A stretch of DNA of 5,194 nucleotides from Candidatus Jorgensenbacteria bacterium RIFCSPLOWO2_12_FULL_42_11 (lineage in GTDB: Bacteria > Patescibacteriota > Minisyncoccia > UBA6257 > MFKM01). Positions 4,988-5,194 of this stretch are shown here, one piece after another. Under the pieces are notes generated by a model. That model was not told the DNA's origin and made no database searches. It saw nothing but the letters and a program-made list of their open reading frames with translations. Location: assembly GCA_001779575.1 (NCBI GenBank), contig MFKM01000022.1, forward strand, positions 1 to 5,194, given 5' to 3'. A program made the translations under genes and the position numbers. Numbering within the stretch: the stretch's first letter is position 1; each line of letters opens with the position of its first letter.

Positions 4988-5194
4988 ATGGAAAATATGG
5001 AAGAACAAGGAAGCGAGTTGTTGAAGTTTGCGGTAGAAGTGGCCAATGAAGCCGGCAAGAATATAATGCAATATCACGGGCCGCAGCTTGAAAGGGATTA
5101 TACGGACAAAACTCATTTCAAGACGCTCGTTGATGACAAAAATGACAAGCTTGCTCGGTCAGAAATTGCGAAGCGGTTTCCCGCTCATAATATT
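4988..5194 (+). CDS. Inositol monophosphatase family protein (partial, 3' end outside window)
   Basis: Only the first 69 residues are present. They match the N-terminus of the inositol-monophosphatase/SuhB/CysQ family of Mg2+-dependent sugar-phosphate and nucleotide phosphatases. The first helix, with AVEVANEAGKNIMQYHG (15-31), fits the usual AGxIxxxYxG pattern. KTLVDDKND (45-53) contains the T-x-x-D motif (Thr46 to Asp49), and KRFPAHNI (62-69) corresponds to the FPxHxI that precedes the metal-binding GEE motif, which would lie just beyond the edge. The gene has its own promoter and a strong ribosome binding site, so it is independent of the upstream genes. Known members hydrolyse inositol phosphates, fructose-1,6-bisphosphate, histidinol phosphate or PAP; the fragment does not distinguish them. 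Confidence 0.85.
   Translation, partial: MENMEEQGSELLKFAVEVANEAGKNIMQYHGPQLERDYTDKTHFKTLVDDKNDKLARSEIAKRFPAHNI

Noticed and set aside
1..5194. Recoding of TGA (Gracilibacteria/Absconditabacteria code)
   Set aside because: All seven visible stops are TAA or TAG, but no gene contains an in-frame TGA, glycines use normal codons, and family lengths fit the standard code.

Overview
The window looks like part of a bacterial chromosome. It is AT-rich, compactly packed, and every gene I can support is on the + strand. Gene content (half of a split transketolase, nucleotide-sugar and glycosyl-transfer enzymes, a SemiSWEET-type transporter, an inositol-monophosphatase relative), short intergenic regions and several starts without a Shine-Dalgarno site suggest an uncultured bacterium, possibly of a candidate phylum such as Patescibacteria/CPR. 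That placement is an impression from style and gene content, not proof.

Region 1 (1-3583) is one five-gene block with a surface-sugar theme: the C-terminal part of a transketolase subunit (cut by the window edge), a short-chain dehydrogenase 1 nt downstream, a family-2 glycosyltransferase, a GDP-fucose-synthase-like NAD-dependent epimerase/reductase and, 3 nt later, an 87-residue SemiSWEET-like membrane protein. A clear intrinsic terminator closes the block. The likely theme is making or remodelling an activated sugar and transferring it to a glycan or lipid carrier; the exact product cannot be read from the sequence. Three of these enzymes carry unusual active-site residues: Phe for the catalytic Tyr in the dehydrogenase, Val for the catalytic Tyr in the epimerase, and Ser-Pro-Asp in place of the usual DxD of the glycosyltransferase.

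The glycosyltransferase gene is bracketed by two different fold-back sequences. The upstream one (1319-1417) has perfect 15-bp arms. The downstream one (2141-2271) has 16-nt imperfect arms, internal hairpins and an 8-bp flanking direct repeat, TTTGCCAG. Removing one repeat copy and the insert extends the glycosyltransferase frame by three codons and leaves it 5 nt from the next start codon, so this looks like a small MITE-like insertion that now supplies the glycosyltransferase stop codon.

Region 2 (3584-5194) holds three separately transcribed genes: an unrecognised 93-residue basic protein with its own promoter and a 16-bp-stem terminator, an endonuclease/exonuclease/phosphatase-family protein whose promoter geometry predicts a leaderless mRNA, and the start of an inositol-monophosphatase-family gene. 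The first and third share a promoter-leader module: a TTGACA box, a -10 box at identical spacing, and an identical 20-nt stretch at the predicted transcript start. All intergenic gaps are under 200 nt. I saw no tRNA, rRNA or CRISPR array.
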